A model generated the notes under the pieces. The model made no database searches and had not been told where the DNA came from. It saw only the letters and a list, made by a program, of their open reading frames with translations. Positions 1-8,515 of a stretch of DNA of 64,000 nt are shown here, piece after piece (position 1 is the first letter of the stretch; each line of letters opens with the position of its first letter). The DNA lies in assembly GCA_050485365.1 (NCBI GenBank), contig JBJHBH010000004.1, positions 19,354-83,353 of the forward strand, read 5' to 3'. The position numbers and the translations under genes are program-made. The DNA comes from JARFUG01 sp050485365. GTDB taxonomy: Bacteria; Desulfobacterota; Desulfuromonadia; Desulfuromonadales; JACZKF01.

Positions 1-1455
1 TTGGAGCGGGTTCAGGAGAACTCCATCGAGCTGCCCGGGGTGATGGCCGAGGTCCGCCCGCTGCGCGACTACCTTTATGGCGATATGGCGGCCCACGTCT
101 TCGGCTACCTCGGCGAGATCAACGAGGCCGAGCTGTCCAGGGACCGCGAGGGGTTCTACCGCCCCGGCGACACCGTCGGCAAGACGGGGCTGGAGAGGGC
201 CTTCGAGCGCTACCTCCGGGGGGGCGCCGGAGAGCGCCGCGTCGAGGTCGATGTGCTCGGCAAGGAGCTGCGCCTGCTCAACACCCAGGAGCCGACCCCC
301 GGCAACCGCGTCTATCTGACGATCCGCCGCGACGTGCAACTCGCCGCCGAGGCCGCCATCGGCGACCATGCGGGGTCGGCCGTCCTGATGGACGTGCACA
401 CCGGCGAGATTCTGGCCATGGCGAGCCGCCCTTCCTTCAATCCGGCCGATTTCGCCCGGGGGATCACCGGGCAGGAGTGGCTCGCGCTGCTGGAAAACTC
501 CCGCCATCCTCTGAAGAACAAGGCGATCCAGGGGCAATACCCCCCCGGCTCGACCTACAAGATCGTGACGGCTCTGGCGGCGCTGCGCGCCGGGGTCGCC
601 AACGCGTCGACGACCGTCTTTTGCTCGGGGCGCTTCACGTTGGGGAATCGGGATTTTCGCTGCTGGAAGAGGGGGGGGCACGGCCGGGTCGATCTGCGCA
701 AGGCCCTCAAGGAGAGCTGCGACACCTGGTTCTATCAGGTCGGCCTGGAGCTCGGGATCGACCGCCTGGCGCAGATGTCCTTCGAGCTCGGCCTCGGGCG
801 GCCGTCGGGGATCGGCCTCGAGGGGGAGCTCGCCGGGCTGGTGCCGACGCGACAGTGGAAGCGCGAGCGCTTCAACGAGCCGTGGTACAACGGCGAGACG
901 GTCAACGCCTCCATCGGCCAGGGATACCTGCTGACGACACCCGTTCAGCTGGCGGTGATGACGGCGGCCGTCGCCAACGGCGGCAACGTGCTGCGCCCCC
1001 AGCTCCTTCAGCGGGTGGAGAACCTCGACGGCAAGATCCTTTTGGAGGCGCAGCCCGAGGTCGTCCGCTCGACCCCGTTGAGCCCCGCCGATCTGAAGGT
1101 GGTGCGCGACGCCCTCGTCGCCTCCGTCGTCGAACCGGGGGGGACGGGGCGGCGCAGCCAGCTTCCGGGGATCGCCGTGGCCGGCAAGACCGGCACCGCG
1201 CAGGTGGTGCGCCTCGGAGAGGATCGCGACGCCAAGCGGGAGATCCCCTACCGTTTCCGCGATCACGCCCTGTTCGTCGCCTATGCGCCGGCCGAGAACC
1301 CCCAGGTCGCCGTCGCCGTCGTCATCGAGCACGGCACGGGGGGAGGAGCCGTCGCCGCCCCCATCGCGCGCCAAATCCTGGAGAGCTACTTCGGACTGCC
1401 GCCGCAGCAGATCGCCGTCGTCCCGGTGGACGCCGCGCCCGGCGCGGCGCAGTGA
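1..1455 (+). CDS. mrdA: Penicillin-binding protein 2 (peptidoglycan D,D-transpeptidase), 5'-truncated
   Basis: The frame is open from the first base of the window, so the N-terminal membrane anchor and part of the dimerisation domain lie outside; 484 residues remain of a family usually over 600. The transpeptidase triad is visible: S184-T-Y-K, S239-C-D and K396-T-G. Upstream, the TVGKTGLERAFE segment is typical of the class B PBP2 linker region. The enzyme cross-links peptidoglycan during lateral wall growth in the periplasm. It works with the SEDS glycosyltransferase RodA, whose gene begins 10 bases downstream, so the two are probably cotranscribed. The true start codon is not in the window; the TTG at base 1 should not be taken as the start. 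Confidence 0.96.
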   Translation: MERVQENSIELPGVMAEVRPLRDYLYGDMAAHVFGYLGEINEAELSRDREGFYRPGDTVGKTGLERAFERYLRGGAGERRVEVDVLGKELRLLNTQEPTPGNRVYLTIRRDVQLAAEAAIGDHAGSAVLMDVHTGEILAMASRPSFNPADFARGITGQEWLALLENSRHPLKNKAIQGQYPPGSTYKIVTALAALRAGVANASTTVFCSGRFTLGNRDFRCWKRGGHGRVDLRKALKESCDTWFYQVGLELGIDRLAQMSFELGLGRPSGIGLEGELAGLVPTRQWKRERFNEPWYNGETVNASIGQGYLLTTPVQLAVMTAAVANGGNVLRPQLLQRVENLDGKILLEAQPEVVRSTPLSPADLKVVRDALVASVVEPGGTGRRSQLPGIAVAGKTGTAQVVRLGEDRDAKREIPYRFRDHALFVAYAPAENPQVAVAVVIEHGTGGGAVAAPIARQILESYFGLPPQQIAVVPVDAAPGAAQ

Positions 1456-1465
1456 GGGGGGGACG

Positions 1466-2560
1466 ATGCCGTTCGATCGCCGACTGCTGACGCACTTCGA
1501 CTGGGTCCTGCTGCTGCTGGTGCTGCTGATCGCGGGCATCGGGGTGCTCAATCTCTACAGCGCCACCGCGTCGTGGGCCCCCTCCATCTATCTGAGACAG
1601 CTGTCGTGGATCGGCATCGGGCTGGCCATCGCCCTGGCGGTGACCGCCTTCGACTACCGTCATCTCGAATACCTTGGGGCTTTTTTCTATCTCGTCAACG
1701 TCGCCCTTCTGGTCGCCGTCCTCGCCTTCGGCAAGGTCACCATGGGGGCGGCGCGCTGGATCGATCTCGGCTTCTTCAACCTGCAGCCGAGCGAGATCAT
1801 GAAGATCGTCATCATCCTGATCTTCGCCCGATACTTCGCCGCCCGGGAAAAGCCCCTCGGCTACGCGCTGCGCGATCTCCTCATCCCATTCGCCATTCTG
1901 GCGGTTCCCGTGGTGCTCATCCTGCGCCAACCCGATCTCGGAACCACGATGCTGATCCTCTTCATCGGCGCCACCATGATGCTCTTCGCCGGGATCAAGC
2001 GCTGGACCCTCGTTTTTCTGACCGGATCGGGGGTCGGCGCCGCGGTGATCGGGTGGTTCTTTCTCCTGCACGACTACCAGCGCCGCCGCGTCTACACCTT
2101 TCTCGACCCCGAGAAGGACCCCCTCGGCTCCGGCTATCACATCATCCAGTCGAAGATCGCCGTGGGCAGCGGAGGGTTCTTCGGCAAGGGGTTCATGCAG
2201 GGGACCCAGTCGCAGCTCTCCTTTTTGCCCGAGCGCCACACCGATTTCGCCTTCTCGGTCTTCGCCGAGGAGTGGGGCTTCACCGGCTCGCTGGTGCTGC
2301 TGCTCCTCTTTCTCTTTCTCATCATCTGGGGGATCTACGTTGCGAGGCGGGCCTCCGACCGCTTCGGCACCTACCTGGCCGTGGGCGTGGTGGCGATGAT
2401 CTTCTGGCACATCGTGGTGAACCTCGGCATGGTCATCGGGCTGCTGCCGGTCGTCGGCGTCCCGTTGCCGCTCTTTTCCTACGGAGGGACGAGCATGGTC
2501 ACGACGATGATCGGCGCGGGGCTGCTGCTGAACGTGAGCATGCGGCGGTTCATGTTTTAA
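1466..2560 (+). CDS. rodA: Rod shape-determining SEDS-family glycosyltransferase RodA
   Basis: A 364-residue polytopic membrane protein with about ten hydrophobic segments and SEDS hallmarks, including a RHTDFAFS-like loop near residue 260 and a PLPLFSYGG segment near the C-terminus. RodA polymerises lipid II into glycan strands and pairs with PBP2, encoded 10 bases upstream. The frame is open further upstream inside mrdA. ATG 1466 is chosen because it follows a GAGGGGGG ribosome-binding sequence and gives the usual MPFDRRLL-type start just before the first membrane helix. The gene ends directly before a heptamer-repeat array. Confidence 0.96.
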   Translation: MPFDRRLLTHFDWVLLLLVLLIAGIGVLNLYSATASWAPSIYLRQLSWIGIGLAIALAVTAFDYRHLEYLGAFFYLVNVALLVAVLAFGKVTMGAARWIDLGFFNLQPSEIMKIVIILIFARYFAAREKPLGYALRDLLIPFAILAVPVVLILRQPDLGTTMLILFIGATMMLFAGIKRWTLVFLTGSGVGAAVIGWFFLLHDYQRRRVYTFLDPEKDPLGSGYHIIQSKIAVGSGGFFGKGFMQGTQSQLSFLPERHTDFAFSVFAEEWGFTGSLVLLLLFLFLIIWGIYVARRASDRFGTYLAVGVVAMIFWHIVVNLGMVIGLLPVVGVPLPLFSYGGTSMVTTMIGAGLLLNVSMRRFMF

Positions 2561-2568
2561 AGGCAGGC

Positions 2569-2714
2569 GCGAGGCGATAGGCGCGAGGCAATAGGTGCGA
2601 GGCAATAGGCGCAAGGCAATAGGTGCGAGGCGATAGGAAAAGACGCCCATCGCCCCTTGCCCATCGCCCATCGCCCATCGCCCATTGCCCATCGCCCATC
2701 GCCCATCGCCCATC
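2569..2714. repeat. Heptamer-based tandem repeat array (locus A)
   Basis: Two adjoining arrays fill most of the rodA-amrS gap. From 2569 to 2637 there are almost five copies of a 14-base unit, GCGAGGCAATAGGT with small variants. From 2645 to 2714 there are ten exact-length copies of GCCCATC, two of them diverged (GCCCCTT, GCCCATT). Read on the opposite strand the first unit becomes heptamers of the GCCTATC/GCCTCGC type, so the two halves form an imperfect inverted repeat. There are no spacers between units, so this is not a CRISPR array. A TATACT -10 element for amrS follows at 2726-2731. Confidence 0.92.
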
Positions 2715-2761
2715 GCCCGATCTGCTATACTTTCCTTCCATCCGGGAAGGAGAGTGCCGCC

Positions 2762-3793
2762 ATGCACGAAGCGATGTTCTGGGAGAAGGCCGCCGAAGGG
2801 AAGGTGAAGTGCTCGCTGTGTCGCTTCCGCTGCCTGATCGCCGACGGGCAGCGGGGGGTGTGCGGGGTGCGGGAGAACCGCGCCGGAACCCTCTACAGCC
2901 TCGTCTATGGGCGCAGCGTCGCCGAGAGCGTCGATCCCGTCGAGAAGAAACCCCTCTTCCACTACCTGCCGGGCTCGCGCACCTTTTCGGTGGCCACCGT
3001 CGGGTGCAATTTCCGCTGCCTTCACTGCCAGAACCATCAGATCGCCCACCTTCCGATGAGCGCGCGCCCCATCGCCGGCGAGAACCTCCCCCCTGCCGAG
3101 ATCGTCCGCCGGGCGGTGCATGCCGGGTGCCGCAGCATCTCCTACACCTACACCGAGCCGACCATCTTCTACGAATACGCCTACGATACGGCGCGCCTGG
3201 CCCGGCAGCAGGGGCTCGGCAACATTTTCGTCACCAACGGCTACATCACCGAAGAGGCCCTGACCCGCCTTGCTCCCTATCTCGACGCCGCCAACGTCGA
3301 TCTGAAGGGGTTCTCCGAGGCGTTCTACCGCGAGGTCGCCGGCGCCACCCTGCAGGGGGTGCTCGACTCCCTGAAGGTCTACCGCCGGCTCGGTATCTGG
3401 ATCGAGGTGACCACCCTCGTCATTCCGGGGCACAACGACGACGAGGCGCAGCTCAAGGGGATCGCGCGCTTCATCGCCCAGGAGCTCGGAGCCGAGGTCC
3501 CCTGGCATCTCAGCGCCTTCTATCCGACCTATCGCATGACCAACCGTCCCCCCACCCCCGTCGAAACGCTGCGCCGCGCCCGCGAGATCGGCTTCGAGGC
3601 GGGGCTGCGCTACGTCTATCTCGGCAACGTCCCGGGCGAGGGGGGGGAGTCGACATGGTGCCCCGCCTGCCGCCGCGCCGTCGTCGAGCGCAGGGGGTAT
3701 CGGCTGGGGGCGGTGCATATCAAGGAGGGACGCTGCGGATTCTGCGGCGAACCCCAGCAGGGACGGTGGCAGGGGGGCGAGGATGAAGGATGA
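2762..3793 (+). CDS. amrS: AmmeMemoRadiSam-system radical SAM protein
   Basis: A 343-residue radical SAM protein. The [4Fe-4S]-SAM motif is C82-x3-C86-x2-C89, in GCNFRCLHCQNHQ. An N-terminal cysteine cluster (C17, C20, C24, C34) and C-terminal CxxC pairs (WCPAC, CGFCG) match the AmrS/PflA-like family. Its reaction is not well established; the family is named for co-occurrence with AMMECR1 and Memo proteins, neither of which is in this window. ATG 2762 is preceded by AAGGAGAG at good spacing. The open frame also runs upstream through the heptamer array, which would give a spurious repetitive N-terminus. The last codons lie in a small GGATGAA heptamer duplication that supplies the stop. Confidence 0.9.
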   Translation: MHEAMFWEKAAEGKVKCSLCRFRCLIADGQRGVCGVRENRAGTLYSLVYGRSVAESVDPVEKKPLFHYLPGSRTFSVATVGCNFRCLHCQNHQIAHLPMSARPIAGENLPPAEIVRRAVHAGCRSISYTYTEPTIFYEYAYDTARLARQQGLGNIFVTNGYITEEALTRLAPYLDAANVDLKGFSEAFYREVAGATLQGVLDSLKVYRRLGIWIEVTTLVIPGHNDDEAQLKGIARFIAQELGAEVPWHLSAFYPTYRMTNRPPTPVETLRRAREIGFEAGLRYVYLGNVPGEGGESTWCPACRRAVVERRGYRLGAVHIKEGRCGFCGEPQQGRWQGGEDEG

Positions 3794-3794
3794 A
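3781..3794. repeat. Two GGATGAA heptamers overlapping the amrS stop codon
   Basis: Two exact tandem GGATGAA units. The amrS stop TGA (3791-3793) lies inside the second unit. The heptamer is a cyclic permutation of the GAAGGAT unit found before deoC and at the end of the RqcH gene at 62952. Confidence 0.7.
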
Positions 3795-3846
3795 GCGCCG
3801 GGCCAAGGCGGCCCGTTGACCGTGACATGAGAGGAGGAGGCGAACG

Positions 3847-4206
3847 ATGGCAGAAGAGAAGAGTGTGACCCAGCAGCTCGAAGATGTGGTGCGGCCGCTG
3901 TTCCGCACCGGGAGCGTGATCCAGGGCAGCGAGATGCGCGGAGGGTTTCTGCTGGCGGCGTCGTGGCGGCTCGGGACGATGCGCATGGACAACTGGTCGC
4001 GGGAGATTCACCTGATCCTCCCCCCGGAGGTGGTCGAGCGCTACGCCAAGCTCAACGACAAGGGGAAGGCCAAGGCGAACGAAAAACTCGTCTCGTTGGT
4101 GCGCCGCAAGCTGGAGACGTTCCGTCCCGAGCACGACCGCCCCCGCTTCATGCTCCCCCCCGTCGAGGTCTGGGCGGTGAAATACGAGGACGTTTTCCCG
4201 AAATAG
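3847..4206 (+). CDS. Conserved-looking hypothetical protein, 119 residues
   Basis: I do not recognise this family. The ATG is preceded by a strong GAGGAGGCG ribosome-binding sequence, and codon use matches its neighbours, so it is probably a real gene. The product is soluble, with no signal peptide or membrane segment. It has a charged helical middle (LNDKGKAKANEKLVSLVRRK) and ends VWAVKYEDVFPK. It lies 53 bases after amrS and converges on rarA, with a 20-base gap between the two stops. No function is proposed. Confidence 0.7.
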   Translation: MAEEKSVTQQLEDVVRPLFRTGSVIQGSEMRGGFLLAASWRLGTMRMDNWSREIHLILPPEVVERYAKLNDKGKAKANEKLVSLVRRKLETFRPEHDRPRFMLPPVEVWAVKYEDVFPK

Positions 4207-4226
4207 AGCGTCGCCGCCCCTTCTCG

Positions 4227-5579
4227 TCACTCCTTCTCCCGGCGGAGGGGAGGGGCGGGAGGGTCCGTGCTCTCCTCGTTTGCCCCTCGCAGGCTCTGCC
4301 AGTAGCGCATCCGCTCGGCGATCGTCTTTTCGTATCCGCGCTCGGTCGGTCGATAGTAGCGCCTGCCGCGAAGCGCCTCGGGGAGGTAGTCCTGGGGGGC
4401 GAACCCTTCATCGAAGGCGTGGGCGTAGCGGTATCCCCTGCCGTAGTCGAGCTCCTTCATCAGCCGCGTGGGGGCGTTTCGGATATGCAGGGGGACGGCG
4501 AGGGCGCCGCTTTTGCGCACCTCGGCCAGCGCCTCCTCGACCCCCCGGTAGGCGGCATTGCTCTTGGGGGCGGTGGCCAGATAGGTCGTCCCCTGGGCGA
4601 GGTTGATGCGCCCCTCGGGGAGGCCGACGAAGTGCACGGCCTGCTGCACGGCCAGGGCGATCTGCAGGGCGCGCGGGTCGGCGTTGCCCACATCCTCCGA
4701 GGCGAAGACGACCATGCGCCGGGCGATGAAGAGGGGGTCCTCTCCCGCCTCGAGCATCCGCGCCAGGTAGTACAGGGCGCCGTCGGGGTCGCTGCCGCGC
4801 AGGCTCTTGATGAAGGCCGAGATGACGTTGTAGTGCTCCTCGCCCCCCTTGTCGTACACCAGCGCCTTTTTCTGCAGCGCCTCGCTGACGACCTCGTCCG
4901 TGATGCACCCCTCGGGGGCGGTCGCCGCGGCGAGCTCAAGGGTGTTCAGAGCAATGCGGGCGTCGCCGTGGGCCTGCTCGGCGAGAAGGTCGAGAGCCTC
5001 CTGGTCGGCTCTCACTCTGCCGGAAAGCCCCCTCGGATCGTCGACGGCGCGGCGCAGCAGGATCGCGATCTGATCGGCCTCCAGAGGGTGCAGCACGAAG
5101 ACCCGCGAGCGCGACAGCAGCGCCGAGTTGACCTCGAAGGAGGGGTTTTCGGTGGTGGCGCCGATGAGGGTGATGTCGCCGCGTTCGACGAAGGGGAGAA
5201 AGGCGTCCTGCTGCGCCTTGTTGAAGCGGTGGATCTCGTCGACGAAAAGGACTGTTTTGCGGCCGTGGTAGGCCTTCTCCTCCCGGGCGCGGGCCACGAT
5301 CTCGCGCACCTCCTTCACCCCCTGCAAGACGGCGGAGAACAGGACGAAGCGGCTTCGGGTCGTTCCGGCGATGACCTGGGCGAGGGTCGTCTTCCCCGTC
5401 CCGGGCGGCCCCCAGAAGATCACCGAGGCGAGTTGATCGGTTTCGATCAGGCGCCGCAGCACCTTCCCCTCGCCCAGAAGATGGTCCTGCCCCACCATCT
5501 CGGCCAGGGTGCTCGGCCTAAGGCGCTCGGCCAGGGGGGCGTCCTTGTCGTCGGTGAGTGACTGTTCGAAAAGGTCCAT
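4227..5579 (-). CDS. rarA: Replication-associated recombination protein A (RarA/MgsA AAA+ ATPase)
   Basis: A clamp-loader-like AAA+ ATPase of about 450 residues acting at stalled replication forks. Visible are Walker A (GPPGTGKTTLAQ), Walker B (VLFVDEIHRFNK), sensor 1 (GATTENPSF) and the C-terminal MgsA region (GRGYRYAHAFDEGFAPQDYLP). The frame is open to 5738, but the extra 50 residues are arginine-rich and unlike the family. ATG 5579 (MDLFEQS) is chosen because a GGAG lies 9 bases upstream; ATG 5585, two codons earlier, is the alternative. The upstream region looks structured and is listed separately. Confidence 0.94.
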   Translation of the reverse strand: MDLFEQSLTDDKDAPLAERLRPSTLAEMVGQDHLLGEGKVLRRLIETDQLASVIFWGPPGTGKTTLAQVIAGTTRSRFVLFSAVLQGVKEVREIVARAREEKAYHGRKTVLFVDEIHRFNKAQQDAFLPFVERGDITLIGATTENPSFEVNSALLSRSRVFVLHPLEADQIAILLRRAVDDPRGLSGRVRADQEALDLLAEQAHGDARIALNTLELAAATAPEGCITDEVVSEALQKKALVYDKGGEEHYNVISAFIKSLRGSDPDGALYYLARMLEAGEDPLFIARRMVVFASEDVGNADPRALQIALAVQQAVHFVGLPEGRINLAQGTTYLATAPKSNAAYRGVEEALAEVRKSGALAVPLHIRNAPTRLMKELDYGRGYRYAHAFDEGFAPQDYLPEALRGRRYYRPTERGYEKTIAERMRYWQSLRGANEESTDPPAPPLRREKE

Positions 5580-5848
5580 GTTCATCTGCTCCGCATCAAT
5601 ACCTTTTGGGGACTCGCCCCCGATGCGAACCGGTCGCGACGGTTCGCGTACCGTGCCACCTGAGGCACGTCGGATCTGGTGCCCGCGATCCATCGCCCGT
5701 CTCCGGGGCGCAGTATTTTGCTGCCTCGACTCTATCACGCCGGCGGCGCGGCGAACAAGCGCGGGCGCGCCGAAGGCCCTTAAAGCGATGGACGCGATCG
5801 GCCGCGCTGTGCTACATTCGCCCCCTGCGTGCGCAGCGAGGAATTGCC
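5580..5848. other. Divergent intergenic region with strong potential RNA structure
   Basis: The gap between divergent rarA and nadK has no convincing gene. It holds an 8-bp hairpin (5625-5632 with 5640-5647, GCGAACCG/CGGTTCGC) and a 6-bp hairpin (5652-5657 with 5664-5669, CGTGCC/GGCACG). On the rarA strand, the segment near 5717-5704 can also pair over a long range with 5621-5598. A structured leader or small RNA read toward rarA is possible but unproven. A weak TACATT -10-like element for nadK lies near 5812. Confidence 0.3.
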
Positions 5849-6703
5849 ATGAGACGATTCGGCATCTACGCCAAACGAAATCACCCCGGCGCCGTCGAGC
5901 TGGCCCGCGAGGTCACCGCCTGGCTTCAGCAGCGCGGATTCGAAGTCCTGCACGATCAGCCCCTGGCCGAGGAGATGGGCGATGTGCCGGGGTACTCCGG
6001 CGCGTCGATCCCCGCCATGGTCCATCTGATCATCGTTCTGGGGGGGGACGGAACGCTCATCTCGGTGGCGCGGCAGGTCGGCGATCTGCGCACCCCCATC
6101 CTCGGCGTCAACCTCGGCAGCCTCGGCTTTCTCACCGAGATCACCCTCGGCGAGCTCTTCCCCGTCCTCGAGCGGGTGGTCAAGGGCGATTTCAGAGTCT
6201 CCAGCCGCATGATGCTCGACGCCGTGGTCCATCGAAAGGGCAAAGAGATCAGCCGCTACCGCGTCCTCAACGACGTGGTGATCAACAAGGGGGCGCTGGC
6301 GCGCATCATCGACATGGAGGCGTGGGTCGATCAGGCGTATCTCACCACCTTCAAGGCAGACGGCCTGATCATCGCCTCGCCCACCGGATCCACCGCCTAC
6401 AATCTCGCCGCCGGCGGGCCGATCATCTACCCGGGGCTGCACTGTCTGGTGATCTCCCCCATCTGTCCCCACACCCTCACCAACCGCCCCATCATCGTCT
6501 CGGACGAATCGCTCATCCGCATCGAAGTCAAATTCCAGGACGAGGACGTCGTCTTCACCGCCGACGGGCAGGTGGGGATGCCCCTGATGGGGGGGGACGT
6601 GGTGGAGGTGCGCCGCTCGCGCAGCAGCACCCAGCTGATCAAAAGCCCCGACCGCGATTATTTCGAAGTCCTTCGCGCCAAGCTGCGATGGGGGGAGAGG
6701 TGA
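5849..6703 (+). CDS. nadK: NAD kinase
   Basis: A 284-residue ATP-NAD kinase that phosphorylates NAD to NADP. The GGDGT motif (G65-G-D67-G) and the second signature (DGLIIASPTGSTAYNLAAGG) are intact, as is the LNDVVI segment. Length is normal for the family. ATG 5849 gives MRRFGIYAKRN, the usual start just before the first beta strand; the frame is open upstream but not conserved there. A weak GAGGA ribosome-binding sequence precedes it. recN follows 74 bases downstream, a common nadK-recN arrangement, with a 34-bp heptamer repeat between them. Confidence 0.96.
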   Translation: MRRFGIYAKRNHPGAVELAREVTAWLQQRGFEVLHDQPLAEEMGDVPGYSGASIPAMVHLIIVLGGDGTLISVARQVGDLRTPILGVNLGSLGFLTEITLGELFPVLERVVKGDFRVSSRMMLDAVVHRKGKEISRYRVLNDVVINKGALARIIDMEAWVDQAYLTTFKADGLIIASPTGSTAYNLAAGGPIIYPGLHCLVISPICPHTLTNRPIIVSDESLIRIEVKFQDEDVVFTADGQVGMPLMGGDVVEVRRSRSSTQLIKSPDRDYFEVLRAKLRWGER

Positions 6704-6706
6704 AGG

Positions 6707-6740
6707 GCAATTTTGAATTGTGAATTTTGAATTTTGAATT
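6707..6740. repeat. AATTTTG-type heptamer repeat, copy 1
   Basis: Four tandem heptamers (AATTTTG, AATTGTG, AATTTTG, AATTTTG) plus AATT, beginning 4 bases after the nadK stop. The 34-base string including the leading GC is identical to the copy at 55345-55378 after ribBA. Its AT-rich composition contrasts sharply with the GC-rich surroundings. An in-frame TTG at 6727 within the repeat can produce a false recN start. Confidence 0.93.
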
Positions 6741-6777
6741 AGACCCCGGCTCCCCGTTACTGGATAACCGCTTCTCT

Positions 6778-8436
6778 ATGCTGACCGATCTCATCATCCG
6801 CAACTTCGCCACCATCGACAGGCTGCAGGTTCGCTTCGGCCCCGGCTTCAACGTTCTGACCGGGGAGACGGGGGCGGGAAAGTCGATCCTTCTCGACGCC
6901 CTGGGGCTTCTGCTCGGCGATCGGGCCAAGCCCGATCTGATCCGCACCGGGGCCGAGGAGGCGACGGTCGAGGCGCTCTTCGACATCGCGCAGCGCGACG
7001 ACCTGCGCGAGGCGCTGTGCGAAGCGGGGTTCGAGGAGGGCGACGAGCTGGTGGTGCGCCGGATCGTGTCGCGCTCGGGGAAAAACCGCATCTTCATCAA
7101 CGGCTCCATGGCCCGGCTCGGACAGTTGCAACCCATCGTCTCGCGACTGACCGCCATCTACGGCCAGCACGAGCACCAGAGTCTGCAGCGCACCGACACC
7201 CACCTGTCGCTCCTCGATCGTTTCGCCGGGGTCGACCGGGAGTTGGAGGACTATCGCCGTCTCTACCGCGAAGCCGCCGAGCTCTCGGCCTCCCTTCGTT
7301 CCCTGCATGAGGACGAAAAGGAGCGTCGGCAGCGCCTCGATTTTCTCTCGTTTCAAAGCCGCGAGATCGAGGCCGCCCGTCTCGTCGCCGGAGAGGACGA
7401 GGAACTGGCCGCCGAGCGCAAGCTTCTGCAGAACGCCGAATCACTGGCCGCCGCCACCGCCGGGGGGTTCGACAGGCTCTACGGCGATGAGGGGGCCGTG
7501 TGCGAAACCCTGGAGCAGGTCGCCTCGTCCCTGGAGGAGATGGCCGGCGTCGATCCGCGACTCGCCCCCTTCGCCGAGACGGTTCGCTCCAGCCTCTACG
7601 GCCTCGAAGACGTGGCGAGCGAGCTTCGCGACTATGCGGGCCGTCTCGCCTTCGATCCGCAGCGCCAGGATCAGGTGGAGGCGCGTCTGGCGCAGATCGG
7701 CGCCGTCAAGCGCAAGTACGCCCCCACCGTCGCCGAGATCGTCGCCTACAAGAAGCGGATCGACGAGGAGATCGATTCGCTGACCCATATCGACTCGAGC
7801 CGCGAAGAGCTTCACAAACGCCTCGCCGCCGTCACGCAGCGCCTGCAGCACAGCGGCGCCGCCCTCTCGGCCCGGCGCGTCGAGGCGGCGCAGTCCCTTC
7901 GCGAGGCGCTCGAGAGGGAGCTTTCGGGTCTGGCGCTGGAGAAGGCGCGCTTCGAAATGCGCCTCGTCACCCTCCCCGAACCCGGCCCCATGGGGCTGGA
8001 GCGCGGCGAATTCTACCTGTCGCCCAACCCCGGCGAGGAGCTCAAGCCCCTGGCGGCCATCGCCTCGGGGGGCGAGCTCTCGCGCATCATGCTCGCCTTG
8101 CGGCGCGTCGCGCCGGACGCCGAAGGGATCTCGACCCTCGTCTTCGACGAGGTCGATGTCGGAATCAGCGGCGCCGCCGCCACCGCCGTCGGCGAGAAGC
8201 TGCGGGGAGTCGCCCGCGCGGCGCAGGTCCTGTGCGTCACGCACCTGCCGCAGGTTGCCGCCTGCGGCGACCGCCACTATCGCGTCGAGAAGCGCGAGGA
8301 GCAGGGGCGAACCTTCACCGAGGTGCACCTGCTCGGCGACGAGGAGCGCGTCAAAGAGATGGCCCGCCTTCTGGGCGGCGCCAGGGTGACCGAACGCACC
8401 TTGGAGCACGCTCGGGAGATGCTGGCGGCCGGTTAG
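6778..8436 (+). CDS. recN: DNA repair protein RecN
   Basis: An SMC-like ATPase of 552 residues used in double-strand-break repair. Walker A is GETGAGKS near residues 29-36; the ABC signature ASGGELSRIMLAL and Walker B TLVFDEVDVGIS lie in the C-terminal head; the middle is predicted coiled coil. ATG 6778 starts MLTDLIIRNFATID, the canonical N-terminus. An in-frame TTG at 6727 would add residues encoded by the upstream heptamer repeat and is rejected. No clear Shine-Dalgarno sequence precedes the ATG, so translation may depend on nadK. Confidence 0.96.
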   Translation: MLTDLIIRNFATIDRLQVRFGPGFNVLTGETGAGKSILLDALGLLLGDRAKPDLIRTGAEEATVEALFDIAQRDDLREALCEAGFEEGDELVVRRIVSRSGKNRIFINGSMARLGQLQPIVSRLTAIYGQHEHQSLQRTDTHLSLLDRFAGVDRELEDYRRLYREAAELSASLRSLHEDEKERRQRLDFLSFQSREIEAARLVAGEDEELAAERKLLQNAESLAAATAGGFDRLYGDEGAVCETLEQVASSLEEMAGVDPRLAPFAETVRSSLYGLEDVASELRDYAGRLAFDPQRQDQVEARLAQIGAVKRKYAPTVAEIVAYKKRIDEEIDSLTHIDSSREELHKRLAAVTQRLQHSGAALSARRVEAAQSLREALERELSGLALEKARFEMRLVTLPEPGPMGLERGEFYLSPNPGEELKPLAAIASGGELSRIMLALRRVAPDAEGISTLVFDEVDVGISGAAATAVGEKLRGVARAAQVLCVTHLPQVAACGDRHYRVEKREEQGRTFTEVHLLGDEERVKEMARLLGGARVTERTLEHAREMLAAG

Positions 8437-8515
8437 GCCGTCGGGCCGCTGTGGCGCTGGATTGCTGTTGTCGCTGAATCCCTTGTCCCCTTTACCTGAT
8501 TTTTTCGGAGCTCAC

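Noticed and set aside
2645..2714. Regular short repeats that could suggest a CRISPR array
   Set aside because: The unit is only 7 bases, units are directly adjacent with no spacers and no cas genes are present.
1322..3718. A 798-codon minus-strand open frame across rodA, the repeat array and amrS
   Set aside because: It is low in complexity, repeats the heptamer-encoded string in its middle and opposes two well-supported genes.
5586..5738. Fifty-residue N-terminal extension of RarA
   Set aside because: It is arginine-rich and not RarA-like, while a well-placed GGAG supports the start at 5579.
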